Shown here one piece after another: positions 1 through 8,904 of a stretch of 64,000 bases of DNA. This DNA comes from Marinobacter nitratireducens. GTDB lineage: Bacteria; Pseudomonadota; Gammaproteobacteria; Pseudomonadales; Oleiphilaceae. Made by a program: the position numbers and the translations under genes. The DNA lies in NCBI RefSeq assembly GCF_000708045.1, contig NZ_ANIE01000005.1, positions 248,001 to 312,000 on the forward strand, written 5' to 3'. Under the pieces are notes generated by a model. It ran no database searches. It was not told the origin of the DNA and saw nothing but the letters and a program-made list of their open reading frames with translations. How positions within the stretch are numbered: position 1 is the stretch's first letter; every line of letters starts with the position of its first letter.

Positions 1-1576
1 GCTCTGCTGAGATCACCTCGAGGCTGTGGGTTTGGTCTTCCGTACTGGCGGTCCAGCGGTTTCCGGTTCTGTTGAGCTTTACCTCGACCGTTTGTTCACC
101 CGTCGACAGTTTGATGGGGGTGGTGGTGGACAGGGCATTGCCCCAGGCCGCTTGGCCTGAAATGCCATGATCAAGGATGCAGCCGGCGATGGCTAGCTCG
201 CGGATGCCCGGCTTCATGGGATTGACGGAAGGGTCATCCCGGAAGTGCTGCTGGAGGAAGGCGGTGGTTGCCTCGCCTTTGCCGAATACGTCATTGCTGA
301 TAATGCGGCTCAGGAAGTAACGGTTGGTGGTCACGCCAAAAATCGCGGTGTCATCAAGTGCGCGGACCAAGCGTCGGCGGGCTTCATCCCGATTGCTACC
401 CCAGGCAATGACTTTGGCCAGCATGGGGTCGTAGTGTGGGGTGACATCGTCACCGGAGCGTACACCGGTATCAAAACGGATGCCGTCACCTGCGGCAGGG
501 CTAAACTGATGCAGGGTACCGGTTTGCGGGGTGAATTCCATCGCCGGGTCTTCTGCGTACAGGCGTACTTCGATGGCGTGACCCTGAAGCTGGATCTGGT
601 CCTGTGCAAGCGGCAGGGGCTGGCCTTCGGCGACTGCCAGCTGCCAGGCAACCAGATCCTGGCCGGTAATGAGCTCGGTCACCGGGTGTTCCACTTGCAG
701 GCGGGTGTTCATTTCCAGGAAGTAGAAGTTCCGATCTTTATCGACGAGGAATTCGACGGTACCTGCACCTTCGTACTGGCAGGCGAGGGCGGCTTTGACA
801 GCAGCCTCGCCCATGGCAGCCCGGAGCTCGGGTGTCACGAAGGGAGACGGTGCTTCCTCGACGACTTTCTGGTGCCTGCGCTGAACCGAGCAGTCTCTTT
901 CGCCCAGATAAACGGCGTTGCCGTGGCGATCTGCGAAGACCTGGATCTCTACGTGTCTCGGCTCAATGACGGCTTTTTCAAGGATGAGCTCGTCATCGCC
1001 GAAAGCCTGTTTGGCTTCGGATCGGGCGCGCTTGATGTTGTCGGCCAGCTCGCTTTCGTTCTGCACCAGGCGCATGCCGCGACCGCCCCCGCCGGCGGAG
1101 GCTTTGATCATGAGAGGGTAACCAACATCGGCCGCGGCTGAGGTCAGTTCCTCATCGCTGGCGTTATTGCCCTCATAGCCGGGGACCACGGGAACGCCGG
1201 CTTCCTGCATGGCAATTTTGGAGCGACGTTTGCTGCCCATGAGTTCAATGGCCCCCGCGGGTGGACCGACAAATACCAGACCGGCAGCCTGGCAGGCCTC
1301 TGCAAATGCGGCGTTTTCCGAGAGGAATCCGTAACCGGGGTGGATGCAGTCTGCGCCAGTTTTTTGGGCGGCGTCGAGAATGGCTTCGGCATTGAGATAG
1401 GAGGCGGATACCTGGGCCGGTCCGATGCAGACAGCTTCATCGGCCATGTCTACATGCAGCGAATTGGCGTCTGCCTCGGAATAGACGGCGACGGTGCGGT
1501 AGCCCAGGGATTTTGCCGTGCGGATCACCCTGACGGCAATTTCGCCGCGGTTGGCTATAAGAAGTTTACTGAGCAT
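1..1576 (-). CDS. atuF: Geranyl-CoA carboxylase biotin-containing alpha subunit (AtuF), partial
   Basis: The open frame begins with ATG at 1576 and runs off the left edge, so about 525 N-terminal residues are present. It starts MLSKLLIANRGEIAVRVIRT, the standard biotin-carboxylase N-terminus. An ATP-grasp glycine loop (KASAGGGGRGM) and the motif EMNTRLQVEHPVTE follow. The C-terminal biotinyl-lysine domain lies beyond the window. The family carboxylates a branched enoyl-CoA using ATP and bicarbonate. The choice of geranyl-CoA over methylcrotonyl-CoA rests on the gene order atuA-B-C-D-E upstream, not on the sequence alone. The gap to atuE is 153 nt, far wider than elsewhere in the operon, and holds a large hairpin element that ends 32 nt before this start codon. 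Confidence 0.9.
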   Translation of the reverse strand, partial: MLSKLLIANRGEIAVRVIRTAKSLGYRTVAVYSEADANSLHVDMADEAVCIGPAQVSASYLNAEAILDAAQKTGADCIHPGYGFLSENAAFAEACQAAGLVFVGPPAGAIELMGSKRRSKIAMQEAGVPVVPGYEGNNASDEELTSAAADVGYPLMIKASAGGGGRGMRLVQNESELADNIKRARSEAKQAFGDDELILEKAVIEPRHVEIQVFADRHGNAVYLGERDCSVQRRHQKVVEEAPSPFVTPELRAAMGEAAVKAALACQYEGAGTVEFLVDKDRNFYFLEMNTRLQVEHPVTELITGQDLVAWQLAVAEGQPLPLAQDQIQLQGHAIEVRLYAEDPAMEFTPQTGTLHQFSPAAGDGIRFDTGVRSGDDVTPHYDPMLAKVIAWGSNRDEARRRLVRALDDTAIFGVTTNRYFLSRIISNDVFGKGEATTAFLQQHFRDDPSVNPMKPGIRELAIAGCILDHGISGQAAWGNALSTTTPIKLSTGEQTVEVKLNRTGNRWTASTEDQTHSLEVISAE

Positions 1577-1608
1577 GGTTATATCTCATTCTTGCATGGG
1601 AGTTAGCC

Positions 1609-1722
1609 GCAGGCGGACCGGATTCTTGGGTCAGAAAACCGCTACGAGCACATCCATGTGAGTTTGGGCTCCGCCATCCATGGCTCCTCACATTTTCTGA
1701 CCCAAGAATCCGGTCCGCCTGC
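1609..1722 (-). repeat. Structured hairpin element with two GGA-loop hairpins, copy A (atuE-atuF gap)
   Basis: A perfect 30-bp inverted repeat (1609-1638 with 1693-1722) encloses a 54-nt core. Read on the minus strand, which is the operon direction, the core contains GCCATGGATGGC and CACATGGATGTG. Each can fold as a short stem with a TGGA loop. A second copy lies upstream of orn at 42889-42998. Its core has the same length and is 43/54 identical, but its outer stem has an unrelated sequence. The 3' arm ends 32 nt before the atuF ATG. It behaves like an intercistronic RNA structure rather than a transposon end, because the arms are not conserved between copies. Its function is not known from the sequence. 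Confidence 0.85.
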
Positions 1723-1729
1723 TCCGCAA

Positions 1730-2551
1730 TCAATGTTCTTCGCCTGCCCAGGCTGGCGGGCGCTTTTGCATGAATGCCAGGGTGCCTTCTGCGCCTTCAT
1801 CGCCTCGTATGGCTTTGGCAAATTTCTCCGCAGCGCTGTCCAGCAAACCGCTCATGGATTCGTGGCCAACGCGATGCAACAACGCTTTGGTTTCGGCGGT
1901 TGCCACAGGCGCGCACTGGCGGACCCGGTCGATGGCACGATCGATCTGTTCCCGGAGTTCACCGTCGGAACCGGCGGTCTGATGAACGATACCCAGACGG
2001 CACGCTTCCTCGGCATCGATCCGAAGACCCAGCAGAGCCAGCCGGCGGGCCTGGGTCAGTCCGATGCGTTCGACCACAAACGGCGCGATCTGGGCGGGTA
2101 TGACGCCCAGCGTGGTTTCCGGCATGCCGAATTTGGCGGTCGCTCCTGCGATGGCCACGTCGGAGACACAGGCAAGGCCAAACCCTCCGCCCATGACCGC
2201 GCCTTCAGTGACGGCGATGACCACTTTGCTCGATTCGTTGACCTGCTGGATCATCTGACCGAAGGCCCGGTTGAGCCGGTAGAACGGATCGGCTTCGCCA
2301 TCTCCGGCCTTTTGTCCCCGTGCTCCAGCCATGTCCTTTATGTCGCCACCGGCGCAGAAATGCCCTCCAGCACCGCGAATGACGACGGCCCGGATGTGCA
2401 GGTCCGATTCGATCTGGCTGAACACGGTTGAAAGTTCAGCCACCATTTGCAGGCTCATGGCGTTGCGGACGTCCGGGCGATTGATGGTGACGTGCAGCGC
2501 CGGGCCGTTCTTCTCGAGTAGCAGTGTTTCGCAATGAGGAAGTGATTCCAT
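1730..2551 (-). CDS. atuE: Enoyl-CoA hydratase of terpene catabolism (AtuE, isohexenylglutaconyl-CoA hydratase)
   Basis: This 273-residue crotonase-fold protein carries the oxyanion-hole segment GGHFCAGGDIKDMAG near residues 60-75. The second family signature, GGGFGLACVSDVAIAG followed by KFGMPETTLGVIP, spans about residues 120-155. In the atu pathway it hydrates the carboxylated geranyl-CoA product (isohexenylglutaconyl-CoA). By fold alone it could be a methylglutaconyl-CoA or generic enoyl-CoA hydratase. Position between atuD and atuF supports AtuE. Its start lies 9 nt after the atuD stop, so the two are probably translated from one message. No strong ribosome binding site precedes the ATG. 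Confidence 0.85.
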   Translation of the reverse strand: MESLPHCETLLLEKNGPALHVTINRPDVRNAMSLQMVAELSTVFSQIESDLHIRAVVIRGAGGHFCAGGDIKDMAGARGQKAGDGEADPFYRLNRAFGQMIQQVNESSKVVIAVTEGAVMGGGFGLACVSDVAIAGATAKFGMPETTLGVIPAQIAPFVVERIGLTQARRLALLGLRIDAEEACRLGIVHQTAGSDGELREQIDRAIDRVRQCAPVATAETKALLHRVGHESMSGLLDSAAEKFAKAIRGDEGAEGTLAFMQKRPPAWAGEEH

Positions 2552-2560
2552 AAACAGATT

Positions 2561-3721
2561 TCAGCTCTTTTGCTTACCGGGAAGGGTGCCCATCATCTTG
2601 CAAATAATCCCAAGCATGATTTCGTCGGCCCCGCCGCCAATGGAGACAAGTCGCACATCCCGGAACGCCCTGGACAGCGGGTTATCCCACATGTAGCCCA
2701 TGCCGCCCCAGTACTGCAGGCAGCTGTCGGTGACTTCCCGGCCGAGTCGGCCGGCCTTGAGCTTGGCCATGGAGGCCAGGCGGGTCACATCTTTGCCTTC
2801 GATATGCAGCTCACAGGCCTGGTAGGTGAGGGCGCGCAGGGCTTCGATTTCGGTTTGAAGCTCGGCCAGGCGGAAATGAATTACCTGGTTGTCGATCAGC
2901 GGCTGGCCAAAGGTCTTGCGCTCACGGCAGTACTCGATGGTTTTGTTGATGCAATTTTCCAGCGCCTTGATCACGTTAGCCGCACCCCACATGCGTTCTT
3001 CCTGGAACTGCAGCATCTGCATCATGAACCCGGTGCCTTCGGCGCCAATGCGGTTGCTCTGGGGAACGCGCACATCATCAAAGAAGATTTGGGCGGTCTC
3101 GGAAGAGCGCATGCCGAGTTTGTTCAGGTGAGGGCTGAAGGTGATACCGGGAGAGTTCATTGGCACCACAATCAGGGATTTGTTCTTGTGGGGCTTGTCG
3201 TCACTGGTGTTGGCCAACAGGCAGATGAAGTCTGCTTTGGGGCTGTTGGTGATCCACATCTTGGAGCCGTTGATGACGTAGTCATCGCCGTCCTTACGGG
3301 CGGTGGTTTTCATGCCCGCCACGTCGGAACCGGCGCCAACTTCACTGACGCCAATGCATCCCACCATGTCGCCGGCAATGGCTGGTGCCAGGAAATCCCG
3401 TTTCAGCTCGTCTGAGCCAAAGCGAGCCAGGGCTGGGGTGCACATGTCGGTTTGCACTCCGACCGCCAACGGAACACCGCCGCAGTGGGCCATGCCCAGT
3501 TCCTCGGCGACCACCAGATTGTAGCTGTAGTCGAGCCCCATCCCGCCGTATTCCTCGGGTTTCTGAACGCCGAGCAGACCGAGGTTGCCGAGCTTTTTGA
3601 AGACATCATGGATCGGGAATTCGCCGGCCTCTTCCCACTCGTCACAATGCGGGTTGATTTCTTTTTCAACGAAATCCCGGACGGTTTTTCTTAGTGCTTC
3701 GTGTTCGGGTGTGAACTTCAT
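2561..3721 (-). CDS. atuD: Acyl-CoA dehydrogenase, citronellyl-CoA type (AtuD)
   Basis: A 386-residue acyl-CoA dehydrogenase with the FAD-binding stretch CIGVSEVGAGSDVAG (about 122-136) and MWITNSPKADF (about 155-165). In the pathway it oxidises citronellyl-CoA to cis-geranyl-CoA, passing electrons to an electron-transfer flavoprotein. The C-terminal site that holds the catalytic Glu in medium-chain enzymes reads VSIGGGADEIML here, with Gly in place of that Glu. The likely base is Glu242 in FQEERMW, the position used by isovaleryl- and long-chain dehydrogenases (inference from motif placement). GGAG precedes the ATG. It is the fourth gene of the operon. Confidence 0.88.
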   Translation of the reverse strand: MKFTPEHEALRKTVRDFVEKEINPHCDEWEEAGEFPIHDVFKKLGNLGLLGVQKPEEYGGMGLDYSYNLVVAEELGMAHCGGVPLAVGVQTDMCTPALARFGSDELKRDFLAPAIAGDMVGCIGVSEVGAGSDVAGMKTTARKDGDDYVINGSKMWITNSPKADFICLLANTSDDKPHKNKSLIVVPMNSPGITFSPHLNKLGMRSSETAQIFFDDVRVPQSNRIGAEGTGFMMQMLQFQEERMWGAANVIKALENCINKTIEYCRERKTFGQPLIDNQVIHFRLAELQTEIEALRALTYQACELHIEGKDVTRLASMAKLKAGRLGREVTDSCLQYWGGMGYMWDNPLSRAFRDVRLVSIGGGADEIMLGIICKMMGTLPGKQKS

Positions 3722-3755
3722 TGTTTTTCTCCGTTAAAGATCTACGATCGGCCGC

Positions 3756-5372
3756 CTACAGACGAGCCACACCAAATGAGTTAGGCCGCAATTGACGAAT
3801 TTCGGCTTCCCGGCAGACATCCAGAACCATGGCGACTACCCGACGGGTGTCGCGGGGGTCGATCAGTCCGTCATCCCACAGTCGTGCCGTTCCGAACAGT
3901 GCGGTTGAACCATCTTCCAGTTTCTTGGCGGTTGCCTGCTCCAGGAAATCCAGCGTTTTGGCATCCGGCTCCAGGCCATTACGTCTCTGTTTGTCCTCCG
4001 CCACGATGCGCATCACCTTGCCCGCCTGGGCCGGGCCCATCACGGCGGTGCGGCTGTTCGGCCAGGCAAAGATGAACCGTGGGTCCAACCCGCGACCACA
4101 CATGGCGTAGTTGCCAGCGCCGTAGGATCCGCCGATAACAACGGCAATCTTGGGCACCCGGCAATTGGCCACCGCCTGAATCATCTTGGACCCGTGTTTG
4201 ATGATGCCGTTCTGCTCGGAGTGTGTGCCCACCATGAAACCGGTGGTGTTGTGCAGGAATAGCAGAGGCGTTCCCGCCTGGTCGCACAGCTGGATAAACT
4301 GCGCCGCCTTGGCGCTGCCCGCCGGGGTGATCGGGCCGTTGTTGCCGATGATCCCGACGGAATGGCCTTCGATACGGATGGTGCCGCATACCGTCTGGTC
4401 ATCGAACTCGTCCTTGAAGTCCATGAACCTGGATCCGTCAGCGATGCGGGCCAGGATCTCACGGACGTCGTAGGGCTTTTTGGAATCCGAAGGGATCACG
4501 CCCAGTAACTCTTCTGCCGGGTAGCGGGGCTCTTCCCACTCGAGCTGTTTGATCGGAGGCAGTTGTTCGTTCCATGGCAGTGCTTCGAGAATGTTGCGGG
4601 CCTGGCGGATACCGTCGGCGTCGTCTTCTGCGAGGTATTCTGCCGTTCCGGCCACCTGGGCGTGCATTTCGGCGCCACCCAGCTCTTCGTCTGTTGCGAC
4701 TTCGCCGGTTGCTGCTTTCAGCAGGGGTGGGCCCGCCAGGAACATCTTGGCTTTGCCGCGTACGGCCACCACATAGTCTGACAGGCCTGGCTGATAGGCT
4801 CCTCCGGCGGTCGCATTGCCGTGAACCACGGTGACCTGGGGGATGCCAGCGGCAGACATTCGTGCCTGGTTGGCGAAGCCTCGGGCACCCTGCACAAAAA
4901 TGTCGGTGGCGTAGTTCAGGTTCGCGCCACCACTCTCGGAAAGGGACACAACCGGGAGTTTGTTCTCCATGGCGATCTGCTGCAGTCGCAGGGTCTTGTC
5001 CAGCCCGGCGGGCGTGATGGTGCCGCCCTTGATGGCGCTGTTGCTGGCGACCACGAGACAGCGGATGCCGCTGACCACGCCAATGCCCGCAATGATGCCT
5101 CCGCCGGCCTGGCTGCCGTCTTTGTCATCGTGCATCTGGTAGCCGGCGAGGGAACAAAGTTCCAGGAACGGGCTACCGCGGTCCAGCAAACGATTGATCC
5201 GGTCCCGAGGCAACAGCTTGTCCCGTTTGGTGAATTTCGCCCGGGCGGCCTCGGCGAGGTCGAGCACCTTCTGCTCGACGTCCCTGAAGGTGGCGATGTG
5301 AGCCTCCATGGCGTCGACATTGGCCCGGTAATCGTCAGAGTTCGGGTTGACGGCTGATTCGAGTACCTGCAT
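3756..5372 (-). CDS. atuC: Geranyl-CoA carboxylase carboxyltransferase beta subunit (AtuC)
   Basis: A carboxyltransferase of the propionyl/methylcrotonyl-CoA carboxylase beta family, 538 residues from the chosen ATG. N- and C-terminal crotonase-like halves are visible, with LSESGGANLNYATD and GGAYQPGLSDYVV in the first and GSYGAGNYAMCGRGLDPRF in the second. It transfers carboxyl from the biotin of AtuF to geranyl-CoA. The frame extends to a TTG at 5387. I prefer the ATG at 5372 because GAGGG lies 8 nt upstream and it leaves a clean 11-nt gap after the atuB stop. Methylcrotonyl-CoA as substrate cannot be excluded from the sequence, but the flanking genes point to the terpene pathway. Confidence 0.9.
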   Translation of the reverse strand: MQVLESAVNPNSDDYRANVDAMEAHIATFRDVEQKVLDLAEAARAKFTKRDKLLPRDRINRLLDRGSPFLELCSLAGYQMHDDKDGSQAGGGIIAGIGVVSGIRCLVVASNSAIKGGTITPAGLDKTLRLQQIAMENKLPVVSLSESGGANLNYATDIFVQGARGFANQARMSAAGIPQVTVVHGNATAGGAYQPGLSDYVVAVRGKAKMFLAGPPLLKAATGEVATDEELGGAEMHAQVAGTAEYLAEDDADGIRQARNILEALPWNEQLPPIKQLEWEEPRYPAEELLGVIPSDSKKPYDVREILARIADGSRFMDFKDEFDDQTVCGTIRIEGHSVGIIGNNGPITPAGSAKAAQFIQLCDQAGTPLLFLHNTTGFMVGTHSEQNGIIKHGSKMIQAVANCRVPKIAVVIGGSYGAGNYAMCGRGLDPRFIFAWPNSRTAVMGPAQAGKVMRIVAEDKQRRNGLEPDAKTLDFLEQATAKKLEDGSTALFGTARLWDDGLIDPRDTRRVVAMVLDVCREAEIRQLRPNSFGVARL

Positions 5373-5383
5373 GCGCGTATCCC

Positions 5384-6250
5384 TCAATCCTCACTCAACA
5401 CTTTCGGGGTGACGGCCCGGTGAAAGCCGTTGAAGGGTTCATTGTTCTTGGCTTTGGGTAGCGGCCAGACCCGCCCGCCCTGAGAGCCTCCTCCGTCAAT
5501 CCGCAGGCAGTCGCCGTTCACGAATGACGCGCCGGGGCTAAGCAGGAAACAGATCGCGGCACTGACTTCCGATTCGGTGCCCATACGTTTGATCGGCACG
5601 TTGTCTCCGAGGCTGCGAATCCATTGCTTCATGTGTTCCGGGTAGTTGTCCATGCCACTGGAGGCGATCCAGCCCGGTGCGACGGCGTTTACCCGAACCC
5701 CGGAAACGCCCCATTCCACGGCAGCGGTCTGGGTAAAGTTGACCATGCCCGCCCGGGCAGCACCAGAGTGCCCCATACCTGGCATGCCACCCCACATGTC
5801 CGCGACGATATTGACGATGGCGCCACCGGTTTTGGACAGGGCCTGGGTGTAAGCTTCCCGGGCCATGAGAAAACCGCCGGTCAGGTTGGTGCGCACGACC
5901 GTTTCCCAGCCTTTCTGGTTGATGTTGGTCAGTGGCGCGGGGAACTGGCCGCCAGCGTTGTTGACTACGCCGTGCAGGTTGCCATGTTCGCCGATGATGG
6001 CTGCCACGGTGGCCTTGACGGATTCCTCTTCCCGGATGTCGCACACGTGCGCAGACGCGATACCGCCGTCTTCCAGAATTTCGGCTTTGACGTGTTCCAC
6101 CTTTTCGGCCTTGCGGCCAACCAGAGCAACGCGAGCGCCCAGGGCAGAGAGTTCGTGGGCGGTGCAGCGACCGATACCGGAGCCCCCGCCGGTGACAATA
6201 AAGACCTGGCCGTCGAACAGACCGGGGTGAAAGATCGATTGATAACTCAT
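5384..6250 (-). CDS. atuB: Short-chain dehydrogenase/reductase-fold protein (AtuB)
   Basis: A 288-residue SDR with the dinucleotide motif TGGGSGIG (residues 20-27) and NNAGGQ near residue 97-102. The canonical YxxxK active site is not present. The aligned stretch is [15 protein letters not shown] (residues 160-174), so Tyr and Lys are replaced by Ser162 and Arg166. The same HSGAARAG stretch occurs in peroxisomal 2-enoyl-CoA reductases, which suggests a CoA-ester substrate rather than a simple alcohol. A good AAAGGA ribosome site precedes the ATG. The start overlaps the atuA stop by 4 nt, indicating translational coupling. The role of AtuB in citronellol breakdown is not well defined in the literature I know. 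Confidence 0.82.
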   Translation of the reverse strand: MSYQSIFHPGLFDGQVFIVTGGGSGIGRCTAHELSALGARVALVGRKAEKVEHVKAEILEDGGIASAHVCDIREEESVKATVAAIIGEHGNLHGVVNNAGGQFPAPLTNINQKGWETVVRTNLTGGFLMAREAYTQALSKTGGAIVNIVADMWGGMPGMGHSGAARAGMVNFTQTAAVEWGVSGVRVNAVAPGWIASSGMDNYPEHMKQWIRSLGDNVPIKRMGTESEVSAAICFLLSPGASFVNGDCLRIDGGGSQGGRVWPLPKAKNNEPFNGFHRAVTPKVLSED

Positions 6251-8067
6251 GATCGGTTTCCTTTATCCAGAATGGCCTTGCTGACCGGAATGGGGAATTC
6301 AAGCAGCTGCTGGGCAAACGCCTTGCCCTGGGGGTCGATTCGAAGGCTGGCAACGCCGCCTCCGCCAAGGCTGTGTTCCAGCAGGAAATTGAAGGCGTGC
6401 AGTCCCGGCATCGGCCAGCGGGTGACCTTGCCGTTTGTGGGATCAAGCGTGTGAGCCATCCAGTCGGCGACCGCCTCTTCGGTAAGCGCGGCGGCGATAA
6501 ACGGAACGTATTCAGGGTGCCGGGCGATGACGCCAATGTTGCTATGATCCCCTTTGTCGCCACTGCGGGCCCAAGCCAGTTCGATCAACGGCACGGTGGT
6601 GTCTGTCTCGACCGATTCCGCGCTACTTGACGGAGCCTCGAGATTACCGGGTTCGAAGCCACCATCGGCCGCCACCACGACCGGGAGTGTCTGATCACCC
6701 ATGACAACGGCAACGTCGATTCCGGTTTTGGGAACCAGGCACGAATAGAGCCGGATCTTTGGCCATACGGTTGGCCGGCCTCCGACAATACCGGTGATCC
6801 CCGGGGCCATGCCTGTCGCCGCCTGGGCAATTTCACGGGAGAAAAGAACCAGGGCCTCCTTCTTGGGGTGCGCGGTGCTGATCTTTACGACCACTTCACG
6901 AGTGTCCTGACGGGTCCCGTGTGGGCCGTAGGTGGATTCGGTGCCGAGGAGTTCAACGCTGGTCTCGGTGTACTCCGGCAGGCCTCTTTCGGCGAACATC
7001 CGGCTGGTTTTAGTCAGGATTGCGTCGGCAACTGTTTGGGCTTTGGCGGATGCGTTGATGCCGGCCATCAGGAAGGTGACGGTGCATTTGAAGCCGTCAG
7101 GCCAGGTGCCGGAGACTTTGTAGCTATCCGTCGGGGCCATGCCTCTGGCGCCCTCGACAAGCACCCGATCGTTCCCAAGTTCTTCCAGGCAAACTCCGGT
7201 GAAATTGCAGGTAACATCTGGAAGCAAATAGGCGCGAGGATCACCGATTTCGTAAACCAGTTGTTCGGCCACAGTCCCTCGTGTGACCTGGCCCCCGGTG
7301 CCCTCCGGTTTCGTGATGACAAAGCTGGCATCCGGCTTGATCTCGGCAATCGGGAAGCCCATGTCGGCAAAACCGTCAGCGACGTCTTCCCAGTCGGTAA
7401 AGTTACCGCCAGTTGACTGCGCACCGCACTCCAGGAGATGGCCGGCGAGGCTGCCCTGGGCCAGTTTGTCGTAATCGGTCCAGCTCCAGCCGAATTCATG
7501 TACCAGTGGAGCCAGCACCAGGGCGCTGTCCGCTACCCGCCCGGTGATAACGATGTCAGCACCCTGTTCCAGAGCGGCAACCAGCCCGGGTGCGCCCAGG
7601 TAAGCATTCAGGCTCACCATCATTGGCGGCATCGCTTGGCCGGTGGTCATTTCTGAGATGCCTGAGTCGCTTAGCTTTTTCTTTTGCGGGAGCAGGTCGT
7701 CACCGAGGACCAGGGCGATTTTCAGATCCACGCCGGCCTTTTCGCAGACAGCCTGCAAAGCGTCCCGACAGGCGATGGGATTGACGCCGCCGGCGTTGGC
7801 CAGTACCCGTATTCCTTTCTCCTGGATGTCGACAAGCAGTGGCGCCATGACGGTCTGGACGAAGTCCCGGGCATAGCCCTGGCTTGGGTCTTTCATTTTC
7901 TGGCCCGCCATGATCGACATGGTGATCTCGGCCAGGTAATCCGCTACGAGGTAATCAATATTGCCTTTGCGAACCAGTTGCGCGGCGGCGGTTTCGGTAT
8001 CGCCCCAGAAGGCGGCGGAGCAACCGATGCGGACGGGTTCGGTCCTGCGAATAGTGGAGTCTTCCAT
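6247..8067 (-). CDS. atuA: Acyclic terpene utilisation protein AtuA (DUF1446 family)
   Basis: A 606-residue member of the AtuA-like family, first gene of the operon. The N-terminal part carries [20 protein letters not shown] (about 13-32) and a glycine-rich [17 protein letters not shown] segment. The C-terminal part ends in the conserved [17 protein letters not shown] and [11 protein letters not shown] stretches typical of the family. It is required for growth on citronellol in Pseudomonas, but its reaction is not established. It abuts the divergent regulator atuR across about 145 nt that hold a palindromic operator. An AAGGCAG site lies upstream of the ATG. Confidence 0.9.
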   Translation of the reverse strand: MEDSTIRRTEPVRIGCSAAFWGDTETAAAQLVRKGNIDYLVADYLAEITMSIMAGQKMKDPSQGYARDFVQTVMAPLLVDIQEKGIRVLANAGGVNPIACRDALQAVCEKAGVDLKIALVLGDDLLPQKKKLSDSGISEMTTGQAMPPMMVSLNAYLGAPGLVAALEQGADIVITGRVADSALVLAPLVHEFGWSWTDYDKLAQGSLAGHLLECGAQSTGGNFTDWEDVADGFADMGFPIAEIKPDASFVITKPEGTGGQVTRGTVAEQLVYEIGDPRAYLLPDVTCNFTGVCLEELGNDRVLVEGARGMAPTDSYKVSGTWPDGFKCTVTFLMAGINASAKAQTVADAILTKTSRMFAERGLPEYTETSVELLGTESTYGPHGTRQDTREVVVKISTAHPKKEALVLFSREIAQAATGMAPGITGIVGGRPTVWPKIRLYSCLVPKTGIDVAVVMGDQTLPVVVAADGGFEPGNLEAPSSSAESVETDTTVPLIELAWARSGDKGDHSNIGVIARHPEYVPFIAAALTEEAVADWMAHTLDPTNGKVTRWPMPGLHAFNFLLEHSLGGGGVASLRIDPQGKAFAQQLLEFPIPVSKAILDKGNRS

Positions 8068-8135
8068 TGTGTCTGCCTTGCTTCAACGGATGGTCGTTGT
8101 TTTGTTCGGGCCGGAGCCAAGGTTGAAATGACAAT

Positions 8136-8153
8136 ACCAAGCAAGCGCTTGGT
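8136..8153. promoter_or_regulatory. Palindromic operator between atuA and atuR
   Basis: The sequence accaagcaagcgcttggt has 7-nt inverted arms (accaagc and gcttggt) around a 4-nt spacer. It sits in the 146-nt gap between the divergent atuA and atuR starts. TetR-family regulators commonly bind such 14-20 bp palindromes next to their own gene. AtuR of Pseudomonas represses the atu operon from inverted repeats in the same gap. Binding here is inferred, not shown. Confidence 0.65.
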
Positions 8154-8213
8154 TTGTAAACAGGCAAATGTCAGGTAGAATTGTTGGCCTGATTCGACTG
8201 CTGGAAATTGCCT

Positions 8214-8837
8214 GTGAACCAACCCGACATCCTCCAAGCCCTCATTAGTGAGAACCTTGTTTCCGATCCCGCAGGGGCTCGGGGACGATTGCTTCACGAA
8301 GCCGCCCGGTTATTCCGGGACAAGGGCTATGAAAGGACGACGGTCAGGGATCTGGCTGCCGCAGTAGGCATTCAATCCGGCAGCCTGTTTCATCACTTTC
8401 GCAGCAAGGAAGAGATTCTCAAGGCTGTGATGGTGGAAACCATTCGCTTGAATACGGCCCTCATGCAAGCGGCGGTCGAGGAGGCCGAGACGCCAGAACG
8501 GAAGCTCAGGGCGTTGGTTCGGGCGGAACTCGAGTCCATTAACGGCCAGACTGGAGAGGCCATGGCCGTTCTTGTTTTTGAATGGCGCAGCCTTTCCGAG
8601 GCCTCGCAGAAAGAGGTTCTGGAGCTGCGGGATATCTACGAGTCGCTGTGGCTTGATGTGCTCGGGACATTGAGGGAGCATAGCAACCTCCAGGCCGACC
8701 CGTTCGTGGTTCGTCGTATGCTGACTGGAGCTCTGAGCTGGACGGTGACCTGGTATCGCCCGGAAAGGGGAGGGCTGTCGTTGGATGGACTGACAGACCA
8801 GGTGATGGCCATGCTTGGTTTTGCGGTGCCTGCCTGA
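8214..8837 (+). CDS. atuR: TetR-family repressor of terpene utilisation (AtuR)
   Basis: This TetR regulator of about 207 residues has an N-terminal helix-turn-helix: GYERTTVRDLAAAVGIQSGSLFHHFRSKEEIL spans roughly residues 36-67. A C-terminal ligand-binding region follows. Two starts are possible: TTG at 8208 and GTG at 8214. I chose GTG because GGAA lies 7 nt upstream of it. It is divergent from atuA, with a palindromic operator between them, the arrangement expected for a repressor relieved by a terpenoid CoA ester. Identification as AtuR rests on that context. Confidence 0.85.
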   Translation: MNQPDILQALISENLVSDPAGARGRLLHEAARLFRDKGYERTTVRDLAAAVGIQSGSLFHHFRSKEEILKAVMVETIRLNTALMQAAVEEAETPERKLRALVRAELESINGQTGEAMAVLVFEWRSLSEASQKEVLELRDIYESLWLDVLGTLREHSNLQADPFVVRRMLTGALSWTVTWYRPERGGLSLDGLTDQVMAMLGFAVPA

Positions 8838-8861
8838 TCCGTCGTCGTTAGTGATTGTCTG

Positions 8862-8904
8862 CGGGGGCTCTTCCCTGAGCGCCCCGTTCACTTCAGTTTT
8901 TTAG
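8862..8904 (+). terminator. Probable terminator after atuR
   Basis: A 9-bp stem with one bulged base (8862-8870 with 8877-8886) and loop TTCCCT is followed after about 12 nt by a run of six T. It lies between the convergent atuR and acylase genes. The T-run is rather far from the stem, so its efficiency is uncertain. Confidence 0.45.

Noticed and set aside
245..1141. 298-residue plus-strand frame
   Set aside because: It is antisense to atuF, which has clear biotin-carboxylase motifs.
1609..1722. Hairpin element as a MITE or insertion-sequence remnant with terminal inverted repeats
   Set aside because: The outer arms differ completely between the two copies, no target-site duplication is visible at the ends, and the conserved part is the centre. 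Transposon ends would be conserved.
2570..3415. 281-residue plus-strand frame
   Set aside because: It is antisense to the acyl-CoA dehydrogenase gene. High GC content leaves long shadow frames.
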